Assembly (NCBI GenBank): GCA_036346375.1
Contig: CM070518.1
Span: 4,534,182 to 4,598,181, forward strand
Origin: Guadua angustifolia
Taxonomy: Eukaryota > Streptophyta > Magnoliopsida > Poales > Poaceae
Length of the DNA stretch: 64,000 nt
Direction of reading: 5' to 3'
Every line of letters starts with the position of its first letter. The first letter of the stretch is position 1. Below the pieces are notes generated by a model. That model made no database searches. It had not been told where the DNA came from and saw only the letters and a list, made by a program, of their open reading frames with translations. The translations under genes were made by a program, and so were the position numbers. Below are positions 34,740-44,834 of this stretch, one piece after another.

Positions 34740-35820
34740 GTGGCCGCTTCGTGTGGCGTGCTTGAATTCTCATGAATTTACAGTAAAAAAAAGGAGAGCA
34801 ATAATTGCAAAATACATAAAAATATTCATAAATGCTGCAAAGGAATGCTAGAAAATTAATACCATAGTTAAATAATTTCCTCGAATTTTCTAGCAATTTT
34901 TCATAATTTTCCTGTTATTTTTAATCAATTTTTGAATTTCTTCTTGGTTTTCGGAAAAAGAAAGAAAAACAAAACAGAAATAAAAACCTAAGGGCAAATC
35001 GTAATTTCCCTCCTTTCTTATCCGGATTGAGCCGGACGTCAATTCGCTTTTCTTACGGACTTGAGTCCATCGATGAAGCACCAAGCGAAGCATGTGGGAG
35101 GCGTGGCGGTCGACGATGCGGGCGAAGTCGCTTGAGGCGCGGCGGTTGGCGGGTGGCGGTCCTTCTGCTGAAGCCTTGATAGCCTAAGCGCGGCGGCGTC
35201 TTCAATCTGAGCGAGGCGCGGCAAGGCGTCTGCGAGCATAGTGGCGGCGGCGGCGAGGCGGGCGGCGGGCGGGCGCGATCCGTTAGCGTAAAGCGTTGCG
35301 GCCGGATGAGCGAGGCGATGGCGCGCTTCAAGGCGGCGTCGAGGCGGGCGGCGTCGCAGCGCGCGATGGGCGGCAGCAACGGCGTGTTCAAGACGCGTGG
35401 CGGATTCTCCGAGGTGGCCAGCGACGCAGCTGCGGTGCCACGGTGGTCGGCGATTCGGTGGACGACGGTAACCTTGTGCGCGAAATAACCGTGATTCGGG
35501 CGATGGCGCTGCGCCGCGAAGCCGAGGCGGCGTGGTCTGCGATTCGCTTCAACCATGGCGGCATGGTGGCAAGGCGACGGCGGTGCCTCCGAGGCGGCCG
35601 GCGGCTGACGTGCTCCGGGCACGATTGTGTTATGTGCCCTCTTTTTTTTCAGGTGTGAATTTTGGCAAAACAGTAGCTTCGTGCTACGTGATTCGTAAAG
35701 AGAAGAAAAAAATGCTTGCAAAACGCAGCTTCGTGCCACGTAGATACATACGTAGGGTTTGATCAACTCCCTGTATCTCACCTTTCAATTCTGCGGCGGT
35801 AGAGGCTCGTGCTGATAACG
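34740..35820 (-). other. Long 5' region of the copia element with GC-rich block
   Basis: The segment 35045-35640 is strikingly GC-rich (GGCGGC runs) compared with its AT-rich surroundings. It reads as Pro/Arg/Ala-rich ORFs with no recognised domain. The LTR-adjacent bases (minus strand CGTTATCAGCACGAGCC, about 35804-35820) are the probable PBS. The block could be host DNA picked up by the element. Confidence 0.45.
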
Positions 35821-36050
35821 TGTTGAGAAACTTTGCTACCGGGTGTAGTCCAGGGTTTCTCGACAGATCTAATATAGCGAATAGAGAGACAGAGTGTACG
35901 GAGGAACGGGAATTCTTTATTGCTTTCTCTCGTGTGTACAATAAGGGGGGACCCTTTCTCTATTTATAGCCTCCATCTAGAGTTTCCATGTTGGAAGTCA
36001 TTCTTTAAGCTGAGTCGACTTCAATTTCCGTTTGCATGGCCTTTCTTACA
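35821..36050 (-). repeat. 5' LTR of the copia element
   Basis: Begins TGTTGAGAAAC and matches the other LTR through ATTTATAGCCTCCATCTAG (about 35984). After that the two diverge; TTTCTTACA at 36042-36050 is the best candidate for the end. Confidence 0.65.
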
Positions 36051-36079
36051 CCTCTTCCTATGGTAAGAATCGCGCTACG

Positions 36080-36335
36080 TGGGAGCAGGAACTGCTTGGG
36101 GAGAACTAGCAGATGTCGTCCATCGATTTCCTACAGATAGGCTCGACGGTTTCAACGGGCTGGTGCTCTCACCGAAGGACCAGCGCCACCGCGACGGCAG
36201 CAGGGCTAGGAACTCCTCAGGTGATTCACCGCTGCTCCTACTGCCGATGCTGGATGATGACATCTCCCGTGAGGTCCAGAGGCTCGATGCTGAAATGGAC
36301 CAATTCATCAAGGCCCAGGTCATGTACTCTTGAAA
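36080..36335 (+). pseudogene. SBP1/BOI-like E3 ubiquitin ligase gene fragment
   Basis: One frame reads IDFLQIGSTVSTG (from 36119) and a second reads SPLLLLPMLDDDISREVQRLDAEMDQFIKAQ up to 36321. These two blocks are consecutive in plant S-ribonuclease-binding-protein/BOI-type RING E3 ligases (from memory). A one-base loss near 36155-36165 puts them in different frames. The exon-like end CCCAG|GTCATG is a possible donor. The coiled coil and RING were not found downstream. It lies between the copia LTR and the CTAGGCG-type DNA element, so it may be captured. Confidence 0.5.
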
Positions 36336-37515
36336 CTTTTTTACTTTCTGAGATTCGCTAATACGGTAATAATAGTAGTTATGCAATATACTGTGTCTTA
36401 CATGAGGTCCTCTCGATCAGTTGGTGAAGTTTTGTAGGAGAAATTAGTGAAGCTTTGGGCCTTTAGTGTTTTCAGGCTATATAGTTGTGCAAGTTGAGTA
36501 TGCATAGAGATGGTCTCTTTACTTTTGCTGATGTTGGTCATTTTGCCTTTGTCATGAAGACCATGCGGCTTGTGATGAGTGGCAGGTCACCATGATAAAA
36601 TGTCATTTTCAGGGAAGTGCTTCGGTACTCCACCCCACCTAAAGAAAACTTCACGAATTTTAAAGATAATAAAGGGTGAATATTACTTATTTACTTCTAG
36701 TAGTTACTTAGTTGAACGCCTTGAACGGTACTTTTACATTCACTGGCCAAAGCAGGTGTTGCCTAGTCGACGCCTGGGCTTCCCAATGGCTGAAGGGGGA
36801 CACCAAGACCAGTCGCCTCGACTGGCGATGTGGAATCAGATGAGGAGGACGAGCTGGGGTGGGAGACGGGCTCCTATGGCGCACATGAGGTTCGGGAGCT
36901 AGTCAGTCATAGCGGGAAGGCCTGCGGCGGAGAGGAGCAAGGTGAGGTAATGGAATGCCAAGAAGTAGTGGCGGAAGCCCTTCTGGTGGCCAACCCAGCG
37001 GAAGATGGGGATGGCAAGCGGTGGAGGCAGTGGCCGGCAGGAGATAAGGACCTCGGTGATGAGCATGGGTGGCACACGGTGGAGCTTGGAAAGGTCGACC
37101 ACGATGGGCAGGCCCCACACTGGTGGCAACGGAAGGCGTCAAGGAGGAACCGCTCAAACAGGGAGAGCCGGTGGGAGGAGGCAAAGACATAAGAAAAGGT
37201 AACCGCCTGCCAAGCTTTCCTTTTAACTTCAAGTCTTCAACTAAAATCCACAAATCCTAAACCACTGCACATTCCCCTCTTCCCATCCCTTCGTCCCTAA
37301 TCCACACTAGCCTATCCAAGTAATATGTCCATCACAAGAAGTCCTTGGTAGTTGGTGTGTGTCTTTGTAGGCATGTGTCTTTGTAGCCTAACCATCAAGG
37401 TCACAATAGTTGCTACTGCCAGTTTGTGTTTGTGTGCAACAAATTCATCTAAATTATTTGCCCTTATGTATATTTGTACATGAGTTCTTCCTTAATTACG
37501 TTCTTGAATCATGAC
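36336..37515. other. No intact gene; DNA-element debris
   Basis: Ordinary AT-rich sequence runs to about 36750. Then TTGCCTAGTCGACGCCTGGGC and CCAGTCGCCTCGACTGG (36755-36830) resemble 18150-18230. The segment 36830-37190 is G-rich with ORFs open on both strands but matching no family. Confidence 0.4.
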
Positions 37516-37990
37516 TTAGGATATATCGATTGAAGTGCAATTGTAAATTGTGACACCGTCTCATGCATTTTGTTTAATGGGCACCCAAGTATGCTACTAT
37601 AGCTTGAAGACGACGGTAGCAAGGCACGGGAGAGCGATGGGGAGGACGAAATCAGGGAGGCGGAAGGGGATGGTGGTAGTGGAGGGGGTGGGGAGAGGGA
37701 GGGGTGGGGTCTAGGGTAGGTGGCGCGGAGGTGGGTGAGGATGTTGAGGTATATTATATCGATTGAAGTTGCAATTGTACATCATGAGACTGTCTCATGC
37801 ATTTTGTTTAACGGGCACCCAAGTATGCTACTATAGCTTGAAGACGATGGCAGCGAGGCATGGGAGAGCGATGGGGAGGAAGAAGTTAGGGAGGCGGAAG
37901 GGGATGGTGGTAGTGGAGGGGGTGGGGAGAGGGAGGGGTGGGGTCGAGGTAGGTGGTGCAGAGGTGGGTGAGGATGTTGAGGTATATTTA
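37516..37990. repeat. Tandem duplication of about 235 bp
   Basis: ATATCGATTGAAGT...GAGGATGTTGAGGTATATT is present twice (about 37519-37753 and 37756-37988). The copies share GCACCCAAGTATGCTACTAT and a purine-rich AGTGGAGGGGGTGGGGAGAG. They differ at about one base in fifteen by eye. No gene is recognised. Confidence 0.8.
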
Positions 37991-38039
37991 GCTAGATTCA
38001 TGTTATATAAGATATTGTTTATTATTTATTATTATCATC

Positions 38040-38095
38040 ATCATCTAATCATCGCCTAGGCGGCCATCTAGGTGCCTAGGCATGCTGGTGCCATC
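38040..38095. repeat. CGCCTAGGCGG subterminal motif, possible element end
   Basis: CGCCTAGGCGGCCATCTAGG and TGCCTAGGCATGC resemble, inverted, the cluster at 18122-18260. This is consistent with the two ends of one DNA element that was later opened by the copia insertion. A target duplication was not confirmed. Confidence 0.4.
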
Positions 38096-38441
38096 TAGGG
38101 ATAAATACGTTGGTTTTGGAGCCAGATTTGGAATAATGTACAAAATATTGTAGCAATCAATTTATTTGTAACATGTGGTCATTCTATCTAAAAGTCGTAC
38201 TATATGCCAATAGATATACATGTTTTGCCATCTTTTGGTATGAAACAAAAGTGCTATTTAGTGTAAGGTTTGATATCCCATGGCAACACACAGGCACCCT
38301 ACTATGACATAGAATATTCACATGTAACAAAACACAAAGGTAGCAGTAAATGATAAGAATCTCTGGCACAAGCTTTACATTAAAATCAGTGATCACAGAT
38401 TAGACTAGCATGAAAGGTTAATAGGTTACAAAACCGCAAAC

Positions 38442-39906
38442 CATGAAATGAGAAACCAAACATCGCATCAACAATAATGTGGAACTCTCCTAATAACTCC
38501 TGAGCTAGGTCTTCAACAGGCATGAACGGGATTGCTAGTGATTCAAGCTAGAACACAAAGATGATTAAAATAATATTGGAAAAATAGATACCATATGGCA
38601 CACAAAGAAAAGGGGGAAGATACCGTAGTTTACCTAGGCAACAAGGCCAGAATACAAGGGCTTGGGTGTACGTTTTGGATAACAAACAGAAGGCTTATAT
38701 CTGAAATGATAAAGATGGCGAGCAGCCACCAGACCATCACCAACATTATTTCCTGGACCACATATGATAAGCACCCTTGTGTGTTCACTCAACTTGTAAA
38801 CCTGTGATGATTATGAAGATTTTCACAAACCAGAAAAGTGTCACTAACCAAAAATTGGTGAAAGAAGGAAACCAAAAAGGCAAACATGTACAAACAGATA
38901 AATGTCAACTTATATAAAACATGGATACTAGTTTGTATGGGTTGATCGGATTCCCATTTTTCTCAACTAGTTATTGGGAGAACAACTATTAATTCACTGA
39001 TGTACTATAATGCCCCCATCATTTCTTAGTAGCAACCTCGTCTCGAAGGTTCAACAACAGCAAGCTACCGCTGCATTTCAGCCCACATGGTCTTTTGGAA
39101 AATTTATGCCAACAAGTACACCAAGCATGCCAATAAGTTTCATGATAGCTCAAGGTCCACGATACTCACTAAATTAACTTCTTTGTGAATCTCCAACATC
39201 TTAAGAGAATGTAACATCTTTGTATTAACTAAACGTGATAACCCAGTCATGCATTGCCAAGGCTACGGAATCATAATTTCACAGAAGGTGGAACAACTTG
39301 TCTAATTCACGATCAACATCATCAGAAACAACATGGCTATTTGATCAAGCTGCCAAATTATCAAAGCTGCTGAAACACAGTAAAAAAACAATCGTTACCA
39401 ATAAAGTTCAAAAGCGGCACACAAAGTATGATGCTTTTACCTCCGCAACTGCAGTGGCGATGCCCAACCCAGCGAGCTCGTTCGCGCACCCCAATCAAGC
39501 AGTCAGCACTAGCGCCAGAACCCCCCACAATCGCAGGGTCAATAGATATCAATTGAAAGGAGAGGGAGCGGACGGGTGTTTCCCCGGCATTAACCATGAG
39601 CCGGTCGATGCTGAAGACGAGAGGCCCCATGAACTGCTGGTTGATCTCTACTGCGTCGTGCTGCGTGAGGTGCATCACCTTCAAGGCCGCTGCAGACGCC
39701 ACCAGCGATGCCATGGCGCACCTCAACAGGAGGAGTGGGGGAGGAGGCCGTAGTGGGGTGGCAGCAGCGGCGAGGAAGGTGAGGCCGTGGCGGGGGAGAG
39801 CAAAAGGGAGGCGCGGGTGGGGTATAGGGTTTCGGGAGGAAGAAGGGAAGCACGGGGAAATAGGGAGGAGCGGCGGTGGCGGCGGAGGTGGGGAAGGCGG
39901 AGACAA
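38442..39906 (-). pseudogene. PPOX1: PPOX1/PDX3-like pseudogene, exons 1-4
   Basis: Exon 1 is 39906-39595 (Pro-rich, transit-peptide-like start, then MGPLVFSIDRLM), exon 2 39479-39441 (ELAGLGIATAVAE), exon 3 38801-38634 (ICGPGNN.GDGLVAARHLYHF, CYPKRTPKPLYSGLV) and exon 4 38547-38442 (LESLAIPF, VDAMFGFSFHG). This is the YjeF_N/NAD(P)H-hydrate epimerase domain that plants fuse to pyridoxamine-phosphate oxidase. Damage: exon 3 ends in TAG (38636-38634) where relatives have Gln; the GPGNNGGDG loop has Val for Gly; exon 2 lacks an AG acceptor at its expected border. Later exons lie at 17328-18003, on the far side of the transposon nest. A MITE begins just upstream of the first Met, so the true start may be cut. 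Confidence 0.82.
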
Positions 39907-39907
39907 A

Positions 39908-40316
39908 GGGGCTGTTTAGGGGGCTGTGCTTCATGCTTTACGCCAAAAGCTCTCCCAAACAGTATGGTTGCAAATCAGCTGGGAAGCTAAGCCATAGCAG
40001 AAGTACTCCCAAAAGCTACAGTTGCTGGGGAGGAGCTTTTTAGCTGTGGCTTCGCTTGACCACCTCTCACCTCGGTCGCTCTACCTTCTCGACCTTCACC
40101 ACCTACCTCGTAGCCTCCACATCACCTCCCCACTCGAACGCCGTTGTACTTCACTATGTTACTACCTCCCCGCTCGGTTGGCCCTCAAAAGCTACTGATT
40201 CTGTGACGGTTGCCAAACAATTATAACAAGAAAAGCTACTGACCATCACTCAATTTGCTTCTGACCCATCAAACTAAAAGCGACTTTTCATTCAATTGCT
40301 GCTCCCAAACAGGCTC
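39908..40316. mobile_element. Tourist-like MITE candidate
   Basis: Left end GGGGCTGTTTAGGG and right end CTCCCAAACAGGCTC are imperfect inverted repeats of the CAAACAGGCCC type, flanked by AAA on both sides. Inside are paired AAAAGCTAC and AGCTTTT words. Both the length (409 bp) and the weak target duplication leave some doubt. Confidence 0.5.
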
Positions 40317-41627
40317 AAAGAATGGCATAGCCAATGGCTAATGTAGTACTTGTTTTGTATTTTTTTGAGACGTGGAGAATATGAATAATCTAGATACAAA
40401 TACGTCTGTAAATAATATCGAACGCAAACGTAGTGCGAATACGAACTAAATATTGTTACGAATATTTCTCGAACATAATTTTTTTAAATTGTACGCACAA
40501 AATAAACAAAAAAAACTAGTTTATTTAGTCTAAATATTCAAGAAGAACATGCAATTGTCCAAGCTTTGCATTCTTTGTCCAATTATTTTTAAAATAATAA
40601 ATTATGTATTTATGAATTTTTCTACATTTCTAGCTACTTGTTTAAAATATTTCCCTACTAAGACAGCATCGTTTGTATTTTTTATAAAATTTGAAAGATA
40701 TAAAAATCTTAAAAATAATTTTGTTAAATGCTAGATTATGTCAAGAATGTCTCAAACAAATTTCATAATTTTTGAAGCTGCTTTACCAAAATTAAAATTT
40801 GAAATTAATTTCTATATTAAAAAATTGAAATTTGGAAACCTTTTGGGTAGAAACAGTGGACTTGGCCCTACCCATGTGCCTAAATATCCCAATAATCTGG
40901 CCCTAAATATTTGAATAATCTGGATCTATTTTCATATTCAATGGATAGTGAACTACCGAATTCGTATTTGTATTTGACAGAAAAAATTATTATTTGTTTT
41001 TGATTTGATATTATTTGATAAATATTCGAGCCGAAAAAATCCTAATTAAAAAATGTTCAAATCAATAAAACAAATTATCTGATCTATTTTCTATCCTAAT
41101 AACAACCAGACACAAAGAAATGGCCTGCCTCGAGGCAGGCGATGAATGACTACTCGGCCAACTAGCTGGTAATGTGACTCTAGAAGGAGCAGGACAAAAA
41201 AGGAATTCATGGGAAATGCTTGGGCTTGGGTTTCTTGGTACATTGTTTCCTTTTTCCTTATGCATGGCATGTGTGTTTTGGAAGATGTTCTCTGTAATAC
41301 GTGCGCTTCACGAGTGATTGAAGGAAAAGAGGGTATTAGATAGACCTAAAGATTCATCACACATAAAGTTTGTAGGTTCTAGCAAAGCAATAGATTCAGA
41401 AACTTTAATTTGCAACATGAAGAGGGCTTAAGATTTATGTCCTGGAATTAATTTACCTCTTCCTGTTCTTCTCTACTTTCCTTTTCTCTCTATATTTGGT
41501 CATGTTGCCACTGGCAACTCTCTAGTGTCATCAATGCCCCACACAGATCTTGCCCTTTTACAGGCTGTCTGAGGACCGAAGAAAAGAGAGGAGAGAGGTT
41601 TTGTGATTTATATCACATGTGGGTAGG
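40317..41627. other. AT-rich gene-free stretch
   Basis: Contains GAATAATCTAGATAC- and CGAATACGAA-type words that recur inverted near 40900-41030 (AATATTCGAGCC, AATCTGGATC), suggesting a decayed hAT-like element at about 40370-41040. No coding signal. Confidence 0.4.
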
Positions 41628-42147
41628 GGTGGTCATTTTTAAAATAAAACCGAATTACCAACTAAATTGAGTTGAATTAATCGATTATTTCAGTTTTTCA
41701 ATTTTTAGTTTTCGGTCCAGTTTTTATCTTGGTATAATTCAGTTTTTGGTATTTGGTTCGGTTTTTCACTTCCAAAAACCGAAATAACCGAATAGCCCAT
41801 ATACAATACTACTTTAATAATATTCTTTCTAAAACCACTAAACAATTATCATATTCTAACACATTTATGCATATATTTGATATATTCATATGTTCTATTA
41901 TACTTATACTATAATGATCTATGAATATTGTGTGAATTTATCCCTACTCTATGTTGCGATATGAGAATGACTAAATCTAATTTACCTAGTATTTATTTAT
42001 ATTTTGGTTAACCCAAAAACCAAATTAACTGAACCAAAATATTTTAATTAATTTAGTTCAGTTTTTCATTTTGATATGAAAAATTCAATAAACAGTTTCT
42101 AAAATCGAACCGATTAAACCGAAAAAAAACCGAATGCATATCCTATA
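41628..42147. mobile_element. Degenerate hAT-like MITE with AACCGAA-rich ends
   Basis: The left end TAGGGGTGGTCATTTTT plus AAAACCGAATTACC is mirrored by AACCGAATGCATATCCTA at the right. Inner words TTCGGTTTTT and CCAAAAACCGAA also pair. No confident 8-bp duplication. Confidence 0.45.
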
Positions 42148-42395
42148 TGCTCACATACTTTCTTTGCTAGCACGCTAGGAACAACGAAGATAACAAAATT
42201 TGGGGTTTTCCACACCATCTTAAACTTGAGGTTAGGTTGTAGGATATTTTTTCGATGTATAATTTTTTAAACTCAGGTATCAGGTTTTTAATTTCAATGA
42301 CTTAGGGTAAGTATAATAATTTATTGAAAATAATTAGAGTAGTGGCACATGAGAAAAAAAAGATGGCCATACGAGTACGACAGGCCTACTGTAAG

Positions 42396-42464
42396 TGGGC
42401 CGGCCCACCACAGCCGGAATACCCTGTATATATGAAGCTCATCCCACCCCTCCTCCAAACCCTA
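42396..42464 (+). promoter_or_regulatory. eS7 promoter: site II pair, TATA, telo-box
   Basis: TGGGCC (42396-42401) and GGCCCA (42402-42407) form a back-to-back site II element. TATATA follows at 42427-42432 and a telo-box AAACCCTA at 42457-42464. Site II plus telo-box is the standard arrangement in plant ribosomal-protein promoters. All lie within 135 bases of the start codon. Confidence 0.75.
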
Positions 42465-42530
42465 GCGCCGGCGCCGCCACTCCTCCATCCACCTCCCTCG
42501 CGCTCATCTCCGCGGAAGGAAGAAGGCACC

Positions 42531-44737
42531 ATGTACACGGCAAGGAGGAAGATCCAGAAGGACAAGGGCCTCGAGCCCTCCGAGCTCGAGGACTCCGTCG
42601 CGCAGGTACCAGCACCTTTCTCTCTTCCGCCTCGCTGCCGTCGCGGCCGGACGTTTCCTGGATCGGCCTGCGCCTTTAATGACCTCGTCATCTCCGCTTG
42701 TTCGTGTTTTTGCAGGCGTTCTTCGACCTGGAGAACGGCAACCAGGAGCTTAAGAGCGACCTCAAGGACCTCTACATCAACTCCGCCTTGTAAGCGCGAG
42801 CAGCTTCGTCTCATCCTCATTGCTCGCTCAGTGTGTGGAGCAGTCGTCTCACGGTGTGATGTTGTTGTTGGTGTGGGTGGTGTGCGTTTGCAGCCAGATG
42901 GATGTGGCCGGGACCAGGAAGGCGGTGGTGATCCACGTGCCGTACAGGCTCAGCAAGGCGTTCAGGAAGATCCACCTCAGGCTCGTCAGGGAGCTCGAGA
43001 AGAAGTTCAGCGGCAAGGTTGGTGAATCGCGGCTGCCTTGTTGCCCATCCTTTGTTTCGTTTTGCTGCGTTTAGGTTTCGTGCTTGAGCTAGGACGCTCC
43101 CTGATTGTGGAATTACTTCAAAGGAGATATGAAATGTGGTAGTTTTGCTCTTGCGAATAAGAAGAATAGCCCAATGGTGGCAGGAGGAAGAACATACCCA
43201 GTGGATGCTTAGAGTCGGAGTTAGTTTGCAGGTCGGAAGAATTGGTTGCTGTTGTTTCCGTAGGTTTAGTGGACCATGCTAGTCTGGGCTATTAGAGCAG
43301 AGTATCCTTGTACCAGAGCAGCCTGCGGAAGTTTTTCGGTTTGTTCTGTTCTGCTTTGAAGCCCTATAAACTATAATGCAATTATGTTGTACTTGTATGT
43401 TCCTAGTTGACCACTGATACTCAATGCTAGGATGCACACCGTAGCCACTAGTTTCATTCTGGAATAGGCTTGAGCATCATGTTTGGTCATGAACTGTTCG
43501 TCTTGGAATGTGGCTGGAGTATCATGTTTGGCCATCTGTAATTGTTGGCAATTGGCATTTACTGTGTTTACACTTTGATTTTTCATGTTGTTTGGTAGTC
43601 TGATGTTGATAAAGGCTCCGACTGCTGTGCAAGCAGTCCAGCCGTGCAAGCATGCAAACAAAGCCTTTGTACCGGACGATCTTTATCCTGTGGTTGCTGC
43701 GTTTTTGTTCAGAGGTGCATGGGGTTTTGGCAAATTGCACATGGGGCTCAGGGGGGCAAGTGGGGGGGCTTAAGTGCAAAAAACACAGTAACCATAGGAT
43801 GAAGATCGTCCGGTACAGAGGCTTTGTTTGCATGCTTGCACGGCTGGACTGTTTGCACAGCAGTCGGAGCAGTTGATAAATAAGAAACATCCTGTTAATG
43901 TCATTTCCCATCATTTGCAGAAAAGCATTGGATAAACTAATTTTTCTTTAACATATATCATTAACCTATCTAATAGGCCAAATTTTGTCCTCCTTATACT
44001 TCACTCAAGCAAATGTTAGCTAAGTCCTTGTTTCATTTGTGCCGCCTGAGCTTGTCAGCTGTTTTAATAAATCCAAAAGGAATTGATATAAACATGCGGT
44101 TGACTTTGACTTAATGCAGGATGTTGTTATTGTTGCTACAAGGCGGATCGTGAGGCCACCCAAGAAGGGTTCAGCTGTTGTTCGCCCTCGTACCAGGACT
44201 CTGACTGCTGTACATGACGGTATCTTGGAGGATGTTGTCTACCCAGCTGAGATTGTTGGTACATAGACCACCAAACTCAGGACATAGATATGTCCTAGAG
44301 CGCCCTAAACCAGTCAGATATCGCCTGGATGGTTCAAAGATCACCAAGGTAAAACGTGATCATTGTTTTGCATTTTCACATTATTGTGCAGATAATTTCC
44401 TGTTAGCATGCTGATTCTGAAGATTTTAGCCATGCACTGCTTTGGTACATAGACCACCAAACTCAGGACATAGATATCGTCCTTATAAGCCTTAACCATA
44501 TTAGTAACAAACATCCAAATAACTTACTATTATTTCATTCTGCCTTGGATGCTTAATTCTCTCGCAGGCTTAACCAAGCATCGAACCCTGTCTATTTCAC
44601 TGATGTCCTTGCAGATCTTCCTGGACCCAAAGGAGCGCAACAGCACTGAATACAAGCTGGAGACCTTCACTGCAGTGTACCGCAGGCTTTGTGGGAAAGA
44701 TGTGGCCTATGAGTACCCTGTGACCGAAACTTCTTGA
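42531..44737 (+). CDS. RPS7: Cytosolic 40S ribosomal protein eS7, six exon segments
   Basis: Exons are 42531-42605, 42716-42789, 42894-43017, 44120-44258, 44314-44348 and 44615-44737. The first encodes MYTARRKIQKDKGLEPSELE; later segments give INSAFQMDVAGTRKAVV, RRIVRPPKKGSAVVRPRTRT, YRLDGSKITK and YPVTETS. eS7 is a component of the small cytosolic subunit, about 192 residues in plants; this model gives 189. The shortfall is Gly-Lys-Arg at the junction of segments 4 and 5, where a 55-bp segment (44259-44313) replaces nine coding bases. Read through, it stops at TAG three codons in; if removed as a GT-AG micro-intron, the frame is restored. Both outcomes depart from the family, so activity is uncertain. 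Confidence 0.88.
43614..43871. mobile_element. Mutator-type hairpin MITE in eS7 intron 3
   Basis: 258 bp, with arms of about 100 bases that are almost perfect inverted repeats (GCTCCGACTGCTGTGCAA, AACAAAGCCT, GTACCGGACGATCTT) around a loop near 43720-43770. The 9-bp duplication GTTGATAAA (43605-43613, 43872-43880) fits a MULE-derived MITE. A transcript of the intron would fold into a long hairpin. Confidence 0.88.
44259..44313 (+). repeat. 55-bp segment interrupting eS7 coding sequence
   Basis: GTACATAGACCACCAAACTC and GGACATAGATAT are repeated almost exactly at about 44445-44480 in the next intron, and the remaining 20 bases align imperfectly to 44480-44498. It starts GT and ends CCAG. It replaces the codons for Gly-Lys-Arg found in other eS7 proteins. 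Confidence 0.85.
44443..44498 (+). repeat. Second copy of the 55-bp segment, in eS7 intron
   Basis: Direct repeat of 44259-44313, with identical GGTACATAGACC and CTCAGGACATAGATAT and a diverged tail. It is a candidate template or derivative of the exon-located copy. Confidence 0.8.
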
Positions 44738-44834
44738 AGACGCTATCTGATGGCAGCTTGGCTCTCTGTTTTCGTTTCTTGAATTCGGGATGACTTGCTT
44801 GACCTCTTTGTTACTCTGATTATGTATTCCAGGA

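Larger units (their letters stand above)
18780..36050 (-). mobile_element. Ty1/copia retrotransposon, interrupted by a nested element
   Basis: The element reads right to left: LTR (35821-36050), long 5' region, gag, protease, integrase, RT, [nested element 20160-30945], RT end, RNase H, polypurine tract, LTR (18780-18993). Integrase before RT is the copia order. Excluding the insertion it is about 6.5 kb. The pol frames are broken in several places. The LTRs share their inner 150-170 bases but differ toward the outer ends, and no matching target duplication was seen, so the right outer boundary is approximate. Confidence 0.82.

Noticed and set aside
34448..34775. Three overlapping plus-strand ORFs of Cys/Ser/Arg/His-rich protein
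   Set aside because: They are translations of the GATCGG tandem array in different frames; no start context or family match.
35053..35781. 242-codon minus-strand Pro/Arg/Ala-rich ORF
   Set aside because: Low-complexity translation of a GC-rich block in the copia leader; no domain or splice support.
36579..37192. Plus-strand ORFs 36579-36902 and 36830-37192
   Set aside because: No family resemblance; they overlap CTAGTCGACGCC-type element sequence and are open on both strands from composition alone.
43614..43871. Hairpin as a microRNA precursor
   Set aside because: Arms too long and too perfect, and the 9-bp duplication marks it as a MITE; small-RNA data would be needed to say more.
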